NCBI GenBank assembly: GCA_031288675.1
Contig: JAITQY010000178.1
Location: forward strand, 1 to 37,811
DNA: 37,811 bases
Reading direction: 5' to 3'
Origin: Oscillospiraceae bacterium
GTDB taxonomy: Bacteria; Bacillota; Clostridia; Oscillospirales; Oscillospiraceae
Part shown: piece by piece, positions 30,942-37,811 of the stretch
Position numbering within the stretch: position 1 is the first letter of the stretch
Layout: every line of letters starts with the position of its first letter
The notes under the pieces: model-generated
What the model was told of the DNA's origin: nothing
Databases searched by the model: none
Seen by the model: only the letters and a program-made list of their open reading frames with translations
Program-made: the position numbers and the translations under genes

Positions 30942-32711
30942 ATGAAGAGACGTATACTTAGTCTGATAATAGCGGCAGTACTTGCGATAGGCATTCTTGC
31001 CGGATGCGCTTCTAATAAAACTGAAGACGAAAAACTGTTAGAGTTCGCCGACCAAATGGCGCGTTCGACCTTAGAGACGTCAACCGTCAATATACATTTT
31101 AGCCTTGCTCACCCGGAAAGTTATGGTATAGCTGATATTAAGCCTACTTTAGGAACATACGCTAACGACGAGAGCATAGCCGACGCGGAGGCGGAGTTGG
31201 CACAGTATGAAACTGAACTTGCAAAGGTCGATTACGGGAAGCTGACCGGAGACGGGAAAATGCTGTACGATTATCTCCAAGCCTCTCTGAATGCAGGGCG
31301 GGCAATGCAGGGATTGGAATTTTATGTAGAACCGCTGTCGGTTATCGGTGGGGAGCAAATGTCGATCCCGGTGCTGATGTGGAATTATTTGTTATATGAT
31401 AAAGGCGACGCAGAAGATTATATCGGGCTGCTTAATGACCTGCCGAGATATTTTGAAGAGATTGCCGAGTTTGAGAAACGGCGTTCGGAGCTTGGTTATT
31501 TTATGCCGGATGCAAGCGCTGATAAGATTATCGAACAGTGCCGCGCTCAGGCAGATGTAGGTGACGACCACTTTTTAATCGCCGCGTTTAACTCGCGCAT
31601 CGAAAATATTGAGGGGATTACCTCCGATGAAATTGAGAAATATCAAGCCGAAAACATGATCGCGATGAAAGAAAGTTATTCAGCCGCTTACAGTCGGCTG
31701 GCAGACGATATTGAGACGCTGAAAGGTACCGGCATAAATGACGGAGGAGTGGCTAACCTTGACGGAGGGAAAGAGTTCTATGAAGCAAAAGTACAAACTT
31801 CCGCAGGCGTTGACAAGACTATCAGTGAAATCAAAGCCGGTTTTGAAAGCCGTATTGTGCAGATCAGCACTCAGTTTATGAAAATTCTTGCACTGAAACC
31901 GAATCTGATAGACGAACTTATGACATACGCGCCGGAGCTTTCCGGACATAATGAAATAATAGACGCGCTAAAAAACAATCTTTTAGAGGATTTCCCCGCG
32001 CCGCCGGAGGTTAACTACTGGTTCGACAATGCTCCGGAGGAGCTGTCTGAAAATCTTAATCCGGCATTGTATATTATCGCGCCAGCAGACGCATATCAAA
32101 ATAACCAAATCGTGTGGAATATAAAGGATGAAAGCGCATCCGCCCAGACATTCAGCACACTTGCGCACGAATCATACCCGGGACATCTGTATCAGAACGT
32201 TTCGTTCCTTGATACAAAACCGGCGCTTATCAGGACGATCCCGTGGAATGTCGGCTATGTTGAGGGTTGGGGACTGTATGCGGAACTTTACTCCTATAAG
32301 TGGATGACGGACGACAAGGAACTAAACGAACTTGCCGCGCTGAATACAGAGCTTACCCTTTGTCTTTACGCCATCGCGGACATAAACGTCAACTATGAGA
32401 GCGCATCATTTGATGATTACCTTGACTTTTGGACGATGTACGGAGTTGACGTGCGCGGCGACGAGACAATATTAGAAGAGTTCACTAAAATGTACTATGA
32501 CTATTTGACTATGCAGCCGGGTGTGTACATAAACTACGCTCAAGGCTATCAGGAGCTGCGGTCGCTGCGTGATAAATACGTTGATAAAGGCAATATGGAG
32601 CTGAAAGATTTTCATAGTAAAGTTATCAAAGCCGGAGCGGTTCCGTTCAAAATGCTTGATGATTATCTTGACGGAAAGTACGATACGGCTGCGTCAGCCA
32701 ACGCTGAATAA
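30942..32711 (+). CDS. DUF885 family putative metallopeptidase lipoprotein
   Basis: This is a 589-residue exported lipoprotein: basic MKRR, hydrophobic core and lipobox ILAGC (Cys at about 22) predict membrane anchoring on the outer face. The rest matches the DUF885 architecture, helical throughout. Its signature is the zinc-binding-like AHESYPGHLYQ (about residues 408-418), followed about 30 residues later by VEGWGLYAELYSYKW, giving the further acidic residues. DUF885 proteins are presumed metallocarboxypeptidase-like, but substrates are generally unknown. GGAG lies six bases before the ATG. It appears to be the first gene of a unit continuing into gatCAB, although no functional link is obvious. 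Confidence 0.88.
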   Translation: MKRRILSLIIAAVLAIGILAGCASNKTEDEKLLEFADQMARSTLETSTVNIHFSLAHPESYGIADIKPTLGTYANDESIADAEAELAQYETELAKVDYGKLTGDGKMLYDYLQASLNAGRAMQGLEFYVEPLSVIGGEQMSIPVLMWNYLLYDKGDAEDYIGLLNDLPRYFEEIAEFEKRRSELGYFMPDASADKIIEQCRAQADVGDDHFLIAAFNSRIENIEGITSDEIEKYQAENMIAMKESYSAAYSRLADDIETLKGTGINDGGVANLDGGKEFYEAKVQTSAGVDKTISEIKAGFESRIVQISTQFMKILALKPNLIDELMTYAPELSGHNEIIDALKNNLLEDFPAPPEVNYWFDNAPEELSENLNPALYIIAPADAYQNNQIVWNIKDESASAQTFSTLAHESYPGHLYQNVSFLDTKPALIRTIPWNVGYVEGWGLYAELYSYKWMTDDKELNELAALNTELTLCLYAIADINVNYESASFDDYLDFWTMYGVDVRGDETILEEFTKMYYDYLTMQPGVYINYAQGYQELRSLRDKYVDKGNMELKDFHSKVIKAGAVPFKMLDDYLDGKYDTAASANAE

Positions 32712-32739
32712 CATATTAACACTGGAGGCTAATTAAAAA

Positions 32740-33039
32740 ATGCTCACAAAAGACGATATAAAAAAGATAGCGTCGCTGTCGCGCCTTTATGTTTCTGACA
32801 GCGATCTTGGCGCGCTGGCGACGGATATGAGCGCGATAGTAGAGTTTGCCAATCAAATCGCGGAGTGCGAAATCTCTGCCGCTGACCGCGCTATTATTAC
32901 TGAAAAAGAAACGGGTTCCACCCTTCCGCTTATGCGTGAGGATGCCGATACTGGCTCGCCGGTACGCAGCGTATCACTTGCGCCGTCCGCAACCTCAGAT
33001 GGTGAATATTTTGCGCTGGAGGTTTACAAACGTGGCTAA
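32740..33039 (+). CDS. gatC: Asp-tRNA(Asn)/Glu-tRNA(Gln) amidotransferase subunit C
   Basis: This small (99-residue) subunit wraps around GatA and stabilises the GatCAB complex, which converts misacylated Glu-tRNA-Gln and Asp-tRNA-Asn into Gln-tRNA and Asn-tRNA. Typical features are the N-terminal TKDDIKKIASLSRLYVSD and MSAIVEFANQIAE (about 30-42), then a TLPLMREDADTGS-like segment. GGAGG lies 11 bases before the ATG. It overlaps the start of gatA by 8 bases. Confidence 0.93.
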   Translation: MLTKDDIKKIASLSRLYVSDSDLGALATDMSAIVEFANQIAECEISAADRAIITEKETGSTLPLMREDADTGSPVRSVSLAPSATSDGEYFALEVYKRG

Positions 33040-34492
33040 AAACGGAAGAATTAAGGCGATACAGACCGCATTGGAAAGCGGTAAAACATCCTGTACTGAG
33101 CTGACGCGGCAATATTTGGACGCGATACGCAAAAACGAATCACTGAACGCTTATATCAGTATAACAGACGAAACCGCTATTGAGACGGCGGGAATCGTAG
33201 ACGCTAAACTTGCAAGAGGTGAGAAGCTTTCTGCATTGGAGGGCGTACCTTTCTCTTTGAAAGATAATATCAGCACGACCGGATTAGAGACAAGCTGCGC
33301 GTCGGAAATGTTAAACGGCTATAAGCCGTCATATGACGCGTTTGTGTGGGACATTTTTAAGTCCGCGAACGCGCCGCTGCTTGGCAAGGCGAATATGGAC
33401 GAGTTTGCAATGGGCTCAACGTGTGAAACATCCCGCACAGGCGGAGCCAAGAATCCGTACAATACCGAATATGTGCCCGGAGGAAGCAGCGGAGGAAGCG
33501 CGAGTGCTGTAGCCGCAAACATTGCCGCATACAGCATTGGAAGCGATACTGGCGGAAGCGTACGTCAGCCCGCTTCATTCTGCGGACTTGTCGGACTGAA
33601 GCCGACATACGGCGCGGTCAGCCGACGCGGACTGATAGCGTATGCGTCAAGCCTTGACCAAATCGGCGTACTGGCGCAAAGCACGGCGGATTGCGCGGAG
33701 GTCTTCCGTAAAATTGCCGTACATGATGCACTTGATATGACCTCAACGCCGTTTCCGGCATATGAGGGCGGAAATGCAATAAAAATAGGCGTTGCGGAGG
33801 AGTTCTTTACCGGAGCGTCAGCGGACGTTTACAGCGCGCTTCAAAATACGATACGTGTGATGGAACAGATAACCGGCAACACGGTGGAAATTGTAAAATT
33901 CCCGTTGCTTAAATACGCTCTGCCGGTATATTATATTATCGCCTGTGCGGAGGCAAGCTCTAATCTGGGGCGTTATGACGGTATACGATATGGGCGTCCG
34001 GCGGAAGCTTACGAGGATATTGACGATGCAATAAGCCGCGTTAGAAGCGCCGGGTTCGGCACAGAGGTACAACGGCGGATTTTGCTTGGCGCGTATGTGC
34101 TTAGCTCCGGTTTCTTTGACGCATACTATGTCAAAGCGAGAGAGCTTAAACAGATAATGACATATAAACTCGTCAACGAAACTCTTGCCGGCGTTGACTT
34201 TTTGATTACGCCCACAGCCCCGGCAACTGCGCTGAAATTTGGAGCTAAGATGTCGCCTGTAGAGATGTATCTTACCGATATATGTACGGTTACAGTAAAT
34301 CTTACCGGACTGCCAGCAGTAAGTGTTCCGTGCGGTTTTGACCGGAACGGGATGCCGATAGGCGCGCAGATAATCGGGAAGCGGTATTCAGACTTCAGGT
34401 TATTTGAGCTTGCTTCAAAGTTTGAGCAAGCGACGGACTCTGAGTTTTTGACGCCGCTAAACGGCGTAAACGGAATGGGGGTGAGTTTGTAA
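33032..34492 (+). CDS. gatA: Asp-tRNA(Asn)/Glu-tRNA(Gln) amidotransferase subunit A
   Basis: This is the glutaminase (amidase-signature) subunit, 486 residues, releasing ammonia from Gln for GatB. The Ser-cisSer-Lys triad is visible: Lys in GVPFSLKDNIS (about 75), the Gly/Ser-rich PGGSSGGSASAVAANIAAYS (about 150-169) and GSDTGGSVRQPASFCGLVG (about 171-189), with nucleophile Ser in GGSVRQPA. The start is a GTG at 33032, inside the last codons of gatC, with GGAGG nine bases upstream; the open frame extends further upstream but only as an out-of-frame shadow of gatC. The stop overlaps the gatB start (TAATG). Length is normal. Confidence 0.95.
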   Translation: MAKNGRIKAIQTALESGKTSCTELTRQYLDAIRKNESLNAYISITDETAIETAGIVDAKLARGEKLSALEGVPFSLKDNISTTGLETSCASEMLNGYKPSYDAFVWDIFKSANAPLLGKANMDEFAMGSTCETSRTGGAKNPYNTEYVPGGSSGGSASAVAANIAAYSIGSDTGGSVRQPASFCGLVGLKPTYGAVSRRGLIAYASSLDQIGVLAQSTADCAEVFRKIAVHDALDMTSTPFPAYEGGNAIKIGVAEEFFTGASADVYSALQNTIRVMEQITGNTVEIVKFPLLKYALPVYYIIACAEASSNLGRYDGIRYGRPAEAYEDIDDAISRVRSAGFGTEVQRRILLGAYVLSSGFFDAYYVKARELKQIMTYKLVNETLAGVDFLITPTAPATALKFGAKMSPVEMYLTDICTVTVNLTGLPAVSVPCGFDRNGMPIGAQIIGKRYSDFRLFELASKFEQATDSEFLTPLNGVNGMGVSL

Positions 34493-35916
34493 TGGCTGTT
34501 TCAACTAAATATGAGATCGTAATCGGATTGGAGACGCACATAGAGCTTTCTACGAAGTCAAAGCTTTTCTGCGGGTGCAGCGCGAAATTCGGCGGCGAAC
34601 CGAATACTAACGTATGTCCCGTATGTCTCGGGCATCCGGGCGCTCTGCCAGCACTGAACCGAAACGCTGTGGAATTCACCGCAATGGCAGGTCTTGCGCT
34701 TGGGTGCGGTATACCCGGACTAAGCTATATGGACCGCAAGCACTACTTCTACCCCGATTTGCCTAAGGCGTTTCAAACGTCACAGTTCCATCATCCGATT
34801 TGCATCGGAGGAAGCGTTACGCTGTCCGATGGGCGCGTTATGAGGCTGAACCACATCCACCTTGAAGAGGACGCCGGGAAACTGGTACACGAGCGCGGCA
34901 AAACGCTTGTCGACTACAACCGCGGCGGAGTACCGCTTATGGAGCTTGTCGGAGAGCCTGATTTGCGCTCTGCAGAAGACGCCGTGGAATACCTTGAAAT
35001 CCTGCAGGGAATTATGAGGACGATAGGCGTAAGCGACTGCCGGATGCAGGAGGGAAGTATGCGCTGTGACGTGAACATCAGCTTACACTTGCCCGGTACG
35101 GAGTACGGTACGCGCGCAGAGATCAAGAATCTTAACTCCTTCGTAAGCGTTCGTCAGGCGATAGAATTTGAGGCTGAACGCCAAAGCGATATTCTTGAGG
35201 CAGGCGGATCAGTCAGGCAGGAAACGCGCGGATTTGACGCAAACACGGGAGAAACCTACAGTTTACGCAGTAAGGAAAACAGCGACGATTACCGCTATTT
35301 CCCCGAACCCGACATTATTCCGATACGCTTAAAACCGGAAACGGTCAAAGAGCTGCTTGCGCGTATTCCGGAACTGCCGCGTGCGCGCGCGGAAAGGTAT
35401 ATTGAACAGTTCGGGCTTAGCGAAAAAGATGCGGCACTGATCTCCAAATACCGCAGGGTGGCGGAGTATTTTGATACCGCAGTTACGGAGTCGGCAACGG
35501 GGAACGGGAAACTCGCGGCGAATTTAATACTGTCGCAGATGTTTGCGAAAATCTCTACGGAAACGGAACGGGAAGAGTGGTCTCCGCCGGTGTCCGCAAA
35601 CCAGCTTGGGGAACTTATCGCGTTAACAGACAGCGGCAAAATCAATAACAATGTTGCAAAGCGCGTTTTGTCAGCGATGTGGGATTCCGGCAAAGACGCC
35701 GCCGTAATAATCAAGGAACAAGGCTTTGACGGTCCTGCCTTAGACGCGGAGGCATTGTGCAAGGCGGCAATTGATGCTAACCCGACCGCCGCCGCAGACT
35801 TCAAAGCAGGCAAAGAGAAGGCACTGCAGGCGCTTATCGGCTACGTTATGAAAGAGTCACGCGGCAAGGCTCCCGCTGACGAGGTTCGCGCAACGCTCGC
35901 GAGACTGTTGTCGTAA
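34492..35916 (+). CDS. gatB: Asp-tRNA(Asn)/Glu-tRNA(Gln) amidotransferase subunit B
   Basis: This 474-residue kinase/amidotransferase subunit phosphorylates and transamidates the misacylated tRNA. Signature segments are IVIGLETHIELSTKSKLFC (about 8-26), the zinc site CGCSAKFGGEPNTNVCPVC (about 27-45), LDYNRGGVPLMELVGEPD-like sequence (here VDYNRGGVPLMELVGEPD, about 140-157), IKNLNSFVSVRQAIEFE (about 205-221), and the C-terminal YqeY-like helical tail domain (from about residue 330) with GYVMKESRGKAPADEV at its end. It is translationally coupled to gatA (TAATG). The only gatCAB set in the window, it follows the DUF885 lipoprotein and ends before the terminator at 36116-36147. Confidence 0.96.
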   Translation: MAVSTKYEIVIGLETHIELSTKSKLFCGCSAKFGGEPNTNVCPVCLGHPGALPALNRNAVEFTAMAGLALGCGIPGLSYMDRKHYFYPDLPKAFQTSQFHHPICIGGSVTLSDGRVMRLNHIHLEEDAGKLVHERGKTLVDYNRGGVPLMELVGEPDLRSAEDAVEYLEILQGIMRTIGVSDCRMQEGSMRCDVNISLHLPGTEYGTRAEIKNLNSFVSVRQAIEFEAERQSDILEAGGSVRQETRGFDANTGETYSLRSKENSDDYRYFPEPDIIPIRLKPETVKELLARIPELPRARAERYIEQFGLSEKDAALISKYRRVAEYFDTAVTESATGNGKLAANLILSQMFAKISTETEREEWSPPVSANQLGELIALTDSGKINNNVAKRVLSAMWDSGKDAAVIIKEQGFDGPALDAEALCKAAIDANPTAAADFKAGKEKALQALIGYVMKESRGKAPADEVRATLARLLS

Positions 35917-36060
35917 TGGACGGCTTCGTTCAGAGAAGCCGAGTACGCAGGGGAGGATAGTGATGATGATTCACCATATGGAGCGCCCTTTAATGTAGCT
36001 GAAGCCGATTCTGTTTTCGGGTCACAGTATATAACCAACTTTGAGAACATCTGGAATAAC
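35917..36060 (+). other. Coding-like remnant directly after the gatB stop
   Basis: In the same frame as gatB, past its stop, about 49 codons stay open with plausible protein sequence (FREAEYAGEDSDDDSPYGAP, then FNVAEADSVFGSQYITNFEN) until a TAG about 36070. There is no in-frame ATG with a ribosome binding site. It may be the 3' remnant of a deleted gene. A GGGGAGG at 35951 serves only a tiny out-of-frame 11-codon ORF. Confidence 0.3.
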
Positions 36061-36115
36061 GCATCGGTTTAGCAGCGCGTCCTTTCGTCACCAATAGTGC
36101 CACATATCGCCACTC

Positions 36116-36147
36116 CCCCTGTAAGTCTGGAGACTTACAGGGGTTTT
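36116..36147 (+). terminator. Rho-independent terminator of the gatCAB unit
   Basis: A perfect 12-bp stem (CCCCTGTAAGTC / GACTTACAGGGG) with a 4-base loop is directly followed by TTTT. It ends the lipoprotein-gatCAB unit; on the minus strand no T-run follows. Confidence 0.85.
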
Positions 36148-36165
36148 AGTGTTGTTGGGCAATAC

Positions 36166-36453
36166 CTATACTTGTTTATCCGGCACTACGGAGAGCGTAT
36201 ATCCAAGCGGCTTCAGTACGCGCAGAACCGTACTTACCTGCGGAGAGTGTACGGAGCGCTCGAGACGCGCAATGACGGACTGAGACAGTCCACACATCTC
36301 CGCGAGCTGTTTTTGCGTCAACCCCTGTTTCGCGCGCGCTGTCGCAATCGCGATTATCACGTTCTTTTCGAGTTCGATTTCCGCCTCATCCTGCGGTGTA
36401 AGATTGAGCGTCTTGCGGTATTCGCTCCAAGTGAGCGGTTTATTACGTTCCAT
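36166..36453 (-). CDS. XRE-family antitoxin, HigA-like
   Basis: This 95-residue protein has a helix-turn-helix of the XRE type: ARAKQGLTQKQLAEMCGLSQ (about residues 39-58) and SVIARLERSVHSPQVSTVLR (about 59-78). The helical N-terminus (EYRKTLNLTPQDEAEIELEK) is typical of HigA-like antitoxins paired with Gp49/HigB-like toxins. It starts two bases after the toxin stop, in toxin-first order, as in higBA. It is expected to neutralise the toxin and, with it, to repress the promoter at 36842-36870. AAAGGAA precedes the ATG. Confidence 0.88.
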   Translation of the reverse strand: MERNKPLTWSEYRKTLNLTPQDEAEIELEKNVIIAIATARAKQGLTQKQLAEMCGLSQSVIARLERSVHSPQVSTVLRVLKPLGYTLSVVPDKQV

Positions 36454-36455
36454 AG

Positions 36456-36818
36456 TTATCTGTTCCTTTCAATATAATCAGCCATACGGCGTTTTGCCGT
36501 TTCGATTTCACGGGACGGCGTTTTCTGTGTTTTTTTCACGAAGTGGTGCAGAAGAACGAAAGTGCGGTTGTTCCTTACAAAGAAATACAGTATGCGGTCG
36601 TCATACGGACGCAGTTCCCATATTTCTCCTTCAAGGTGCTTTGTGACTGGCTGACCAACCCACGTTCCTTTTTGTGCAAGAGCATCCATATATGAAACAA
36701 TCTTGTTAAGACGCACGCGCTCAGCTTTGTTGGTTTCGGCAGCTGTTTTTAACTTATCAATAAATTGTTTGACCGGACGCTCCCCGTTCGGGGTTTCGTA
36801 AAATTCAATCTCAAACAT
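36456..36818 (-). CDS. Gp49/HigB-like (RelE superfamily) toxin
   Basis: This 120-residue protein begins MFEIEFYETPNGERPVKQFI, the common opening of phage-derived Gp49-like/HigB toxins, which are RelE-fold mRNA interferases. Core strands carry IWELRPYDDRILYFFVRNNR and FVLLHHFVKKTQKTP, with the Arg/His/Lys residues typical of the family active site. It ends with a helix REIETAKRRMADYIERN. The start is the ATG at 36818, with GAGGTGG eight bases upstream; a GTG four codons earlier lies within that ribosome binding site. It is the first gene of the toxin-antitoxin pair. Confidence 0.88.
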   Translation of the reverse strand: MFEIEFYETPNGERPVKQFIDKLKTAAETNKAERVRLNKIVSYMDALAQKGTWVGQPVTKHLEGEIWELRPYDDRILYFFVRNNRTFVLLHHFVKKTQKTPSREIETAKRRMADYIERNR

Positions 36819-36841
36819 TAGTATTTCCACCTCGCATTGTC

Positions 36842-36870
36842 ATTATAGCAAATTCGCGCTTAAATGTCAA
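36842..36870 (-). promoter_or_regulatory. Sigma-A promoter of the toxin-antitoxin pair
   Basis: On the minus strand, a perfect TTGACA (36865-36870) and a perfect TATAAT (36842-36847) are separated by 17 bases, about 25 bases before the toxin start. Confidence 0.85.
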
Positions 36871-36879
36871 TAGCAAATT
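36845..36879. promoter_or_regulatory. Candidate operator: direct repeat over the toxin-antitoxin promoter
   Basis: ATAGCAAATT occurs at 36845-36854 and 36870-36879, 25 bases apart, one copy overlapping the -10 element and the other the -35 element. This is a plausible binding site pair for the HigA-like antitoxin. Confidence 0.5.
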
Positions 36880-36991
36880 TGTGATTTTAACATCTTTTTA
36901 ATATGGTCATTAAGACTATAACACAAATAAAAAATATCAATAAAAAATTATATTTTTCGTATTATAATCCATAAGTGCTTCAAAGGAGCAT

Positions 36992-37255
36992 ATGCTTGGG
37001 TTTGGGCGGCGTATGGCGGAGATGAGTGATATTACGACCGAGTTTATAAAGGCTCAGTGCAGGGATATTGTCAAGAATATATTCTACAGATACAACGACA
37101 CCAAAATTCTGCCGCTTTACGAAAAGAAAACCCTGATGAATATCAGTGAACTGTACGTCGGTAAGCTCGGAGGAAACAGCTACGCGGGTCTGCTGCTTGA
37201 TGAAATGGACGCTTGGGGTCGATTACGGCTCCGGTCACGACGAGGAGGAATATAA
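36992..37255 (+). CDS. Small protein of unknown function, frame probably broken near its 3' end
   Basis: The 87-codon frame encodes a mostly helical N-terminus (TTEFIKAQCRDIVKNIFYRY, then KTLMNISELYVGKLGG). The family is unrecognised. AAAGGAG lies close (three bases) to the ATG at 36992; internal ATGs at codons 8 and 11 are alternatives. After the GGGG run at 37215-37218 the printed frame turns into an Arg-rich tail (RLRLRSRRGG). Removing one G continues instead as an acidic, well-formed tail (VDYGSGHDEEEYNDGGSSPY) with a stop about 37290. I therefore suspect a one-base insertion. It stands alone behind AT-rich sequence. Confidence 0.55.
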   Translation: MLGFGRRMAEMSDITTEFIKAQCRDIVKNIFYRYNDTKILPLYEKKTLMNISELYVGKLGGNSYAGLLLDEMDAWGRLRLRSRRGGI

Positions 37256-37360
37256 CGACGGAGGGAGTAGTCCTTATCAAGGGGGTTAAAAAACAATTTT
37301 TGTAGATAAGCAAGTTATACGAGTTGCTCAAAAAAGTCGTTATAAACACAAAATTTGCAG

Positions 37361-37389
37361 TTGCATTCGCATGTGAAATATGCTACAAT
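37361..37389 (+). promoter_or_regulatory. Sigma-A promoter of the gene pair at the window end
   Basis: TTGCAT (37361-37366) and TACAAT (37384-37389) are separated by 17 bases. The predicted leader of about 170 bases to the next good ribosome binding site is unusually long and structured. Confidence 0.55.
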
Positions 37390-37498
37390 GCTAAAATTAG
37401 GTGATTGTGAATTGGCGTGTATGATATATGATAGTTACGATACAGAGCTCAGAATGCCGTTTACAGCATGTTGTAGATAGCGCGACCGTAATGCTTGG

Positions 37499-37602
37499 CT
37501 TAGCGGCTCGAAACATTCGATGCCTGTCTTAGCGGCAAAGCTGTATTCAAACGCAGGAGGTTTAGGTATGGTAGAGAAAAACGGCAAATTTCAACCGCTA
37601 AG
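37499..37602 (+). promoter_or_regulatory. Structured leader with two CTTAGCGG boxes and a complementary CCGCTAAG
   Basis: CTTAGCGG occurs at 37499-37506 and 37528-37535; its exact complement CCGCTAAG lies at 37595-37602, inside the downstream 37-residue ORF. Either copy can pair with it and enclose the ribosome binding site, so two alternative structures are possible. No known riboswitch class was recognised. Confidence 0.4.
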
Positions 37603-37681
37603 CGAAAGTTTGGATGTGAATATATATCAAAGTATCCGTTATACTCTTGCGATAGCACGTTCAAAAGCGTTCACTATTTGA
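37568..37681 (+). CDS. 37-residue small ORF in front of the last gene
   Basis: The ORF reads MVEKNGKFQPLSESLDVNIY to about residue 20 and ends with RSKAFTI. A strong AGGAGG lies seven bases before the ATG. It is 30 bases upstream of the next start codon and in the same direction, so it could be a small gene of the same operon or a leader peptide. It carries the CCGCTAAG segment complementary to the leader boxes. There is no membrane segment or recognisable family. Confidence 0.5.
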   Translation: MVEKNGKFQPLSESLDVNIYQSIRYTLAIARSKAFTI

Positions 37682-37711
37682 CGGCAATGGAAATATTGGA
37701 GGTATAGTGTG

Positions 37712-37811
37712 ATGCAAGAAGCATTTGAGAGCAATGATCAGTCAAATCCTGATGTAATAGAAGATGACATTAGGATGGCTATGCCACGCATACTTGAAAT
37801 TTTGTTGGTCG
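37712..37811 (+). CDS. Start of a gene cut by the right window edge
   Basis: The first 33 codons are visible: MQEAFESNDQSNPDVIEDDI, then RMAMPRILEILLV. GGAGG lies nine bases before the ATG and the frame is open to the window edge. The opening is vaguely reminiscent of N-termini of Clostridial restriction-modification methyltransferases, but 33 residues are too few for an assignment. It is the last gene of the unit beginning at the promoter at 37361. Confidence 0.6.
   Translation, partial: MQEAFESNDQSNPDVIEDDIRMAMPRILEILLV

Noticed and set aside
32846..33031. Upstream extension of gatA
   Set aside because: It is an out-of-frame shadow of gatC; the GTG at 33032 has GGAGG at proper spacing and the family start.

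Overview
The window reads as chromosomal DNA of an endospore-forming, anaerobic low-to-mid GC Bacillota, most likely an uncultured member of class Clostridia (an Oscillospirales-like lineage is my guess, not shown). The reasons are pyruvate:ferredoxin oxidoreductase, gatCAB, an intact pro-sigma-K gene, strong AAGGAGG-type ribosome binding sites, TTGACA/TATAAT promoters, SLH and WG-repeat proteins, and Lon/S24-type regulation. No rRNA, tRNA, CRISPR array or insertion sequence was found.

Layout. 1-7103 (minus strand): pheT (cut by the window edge) and pheS behind a good promoter, a WG-repeat protein with its own terminator, and nifJ. 7340-9676 (plus): an AT-rich two-gene island with a secreted C39/papain-like peptidase and a membrane-anchored partner of unknown function. 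9686-13610 (minus): an AMP-forming acyl-CoA synthetase preceded by a 24-codon small ORF, then an operon of an unknown polytopic membrane protein and a YihY-type membrane protein, whose long leader carries tandem repeats. 13686-15278 (plus): rsmI and a Nif3-family gene overlapping by 17 bases.

15324-21698 (minus) is the most unusual part. Three consecutive genes encode surface-type proteins without recognisable signal peptides: a 1412-residue chimera (SdrD-B-like, DUF11, YVTN propeller, collagen-like, YVTN propeller, collagen-like, C-terminal domain), a right-handed beta-helix protein ending in a Listeria-Bacteroides repeat, and a Cys/Gly/Tyr-rich protein whose frame is broken by one base. All three are cysteine rich. 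Collagen-like repeats, absent signal peptides and a sporulating host suggest a spore-surface (exosporium or crust) system; this is inference. A divergent HTH-type gene (22155-23608, itself frame-broken) lies next to it and may regulate it.

23709-30709: lon and a divergent S24-type repressor share a promoter region with a repeated ATAGGTA box; then an SLH protein, murB (3' ends overlapping), sigK and a small membrane protein. 30866-36147 (plus): a DUF885 lipoprotein followed by gatC-gatA-gatB. 36166-36870 (minus): a HigBA-like toxin-antitoxin pair with a repeated operator candidate. 36992-37811 (plus): a small frame-broken ORF, a structured leader, a 37-residue peptide and the beginning of a gene cut by the window edge.

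Three genes (near 15671, 23351 and 37215) lose their frame exactly at a homopolymer run. Sequencing indels are the simplest explanation, but two of the sites would also permit -1 ribosomal slippage.
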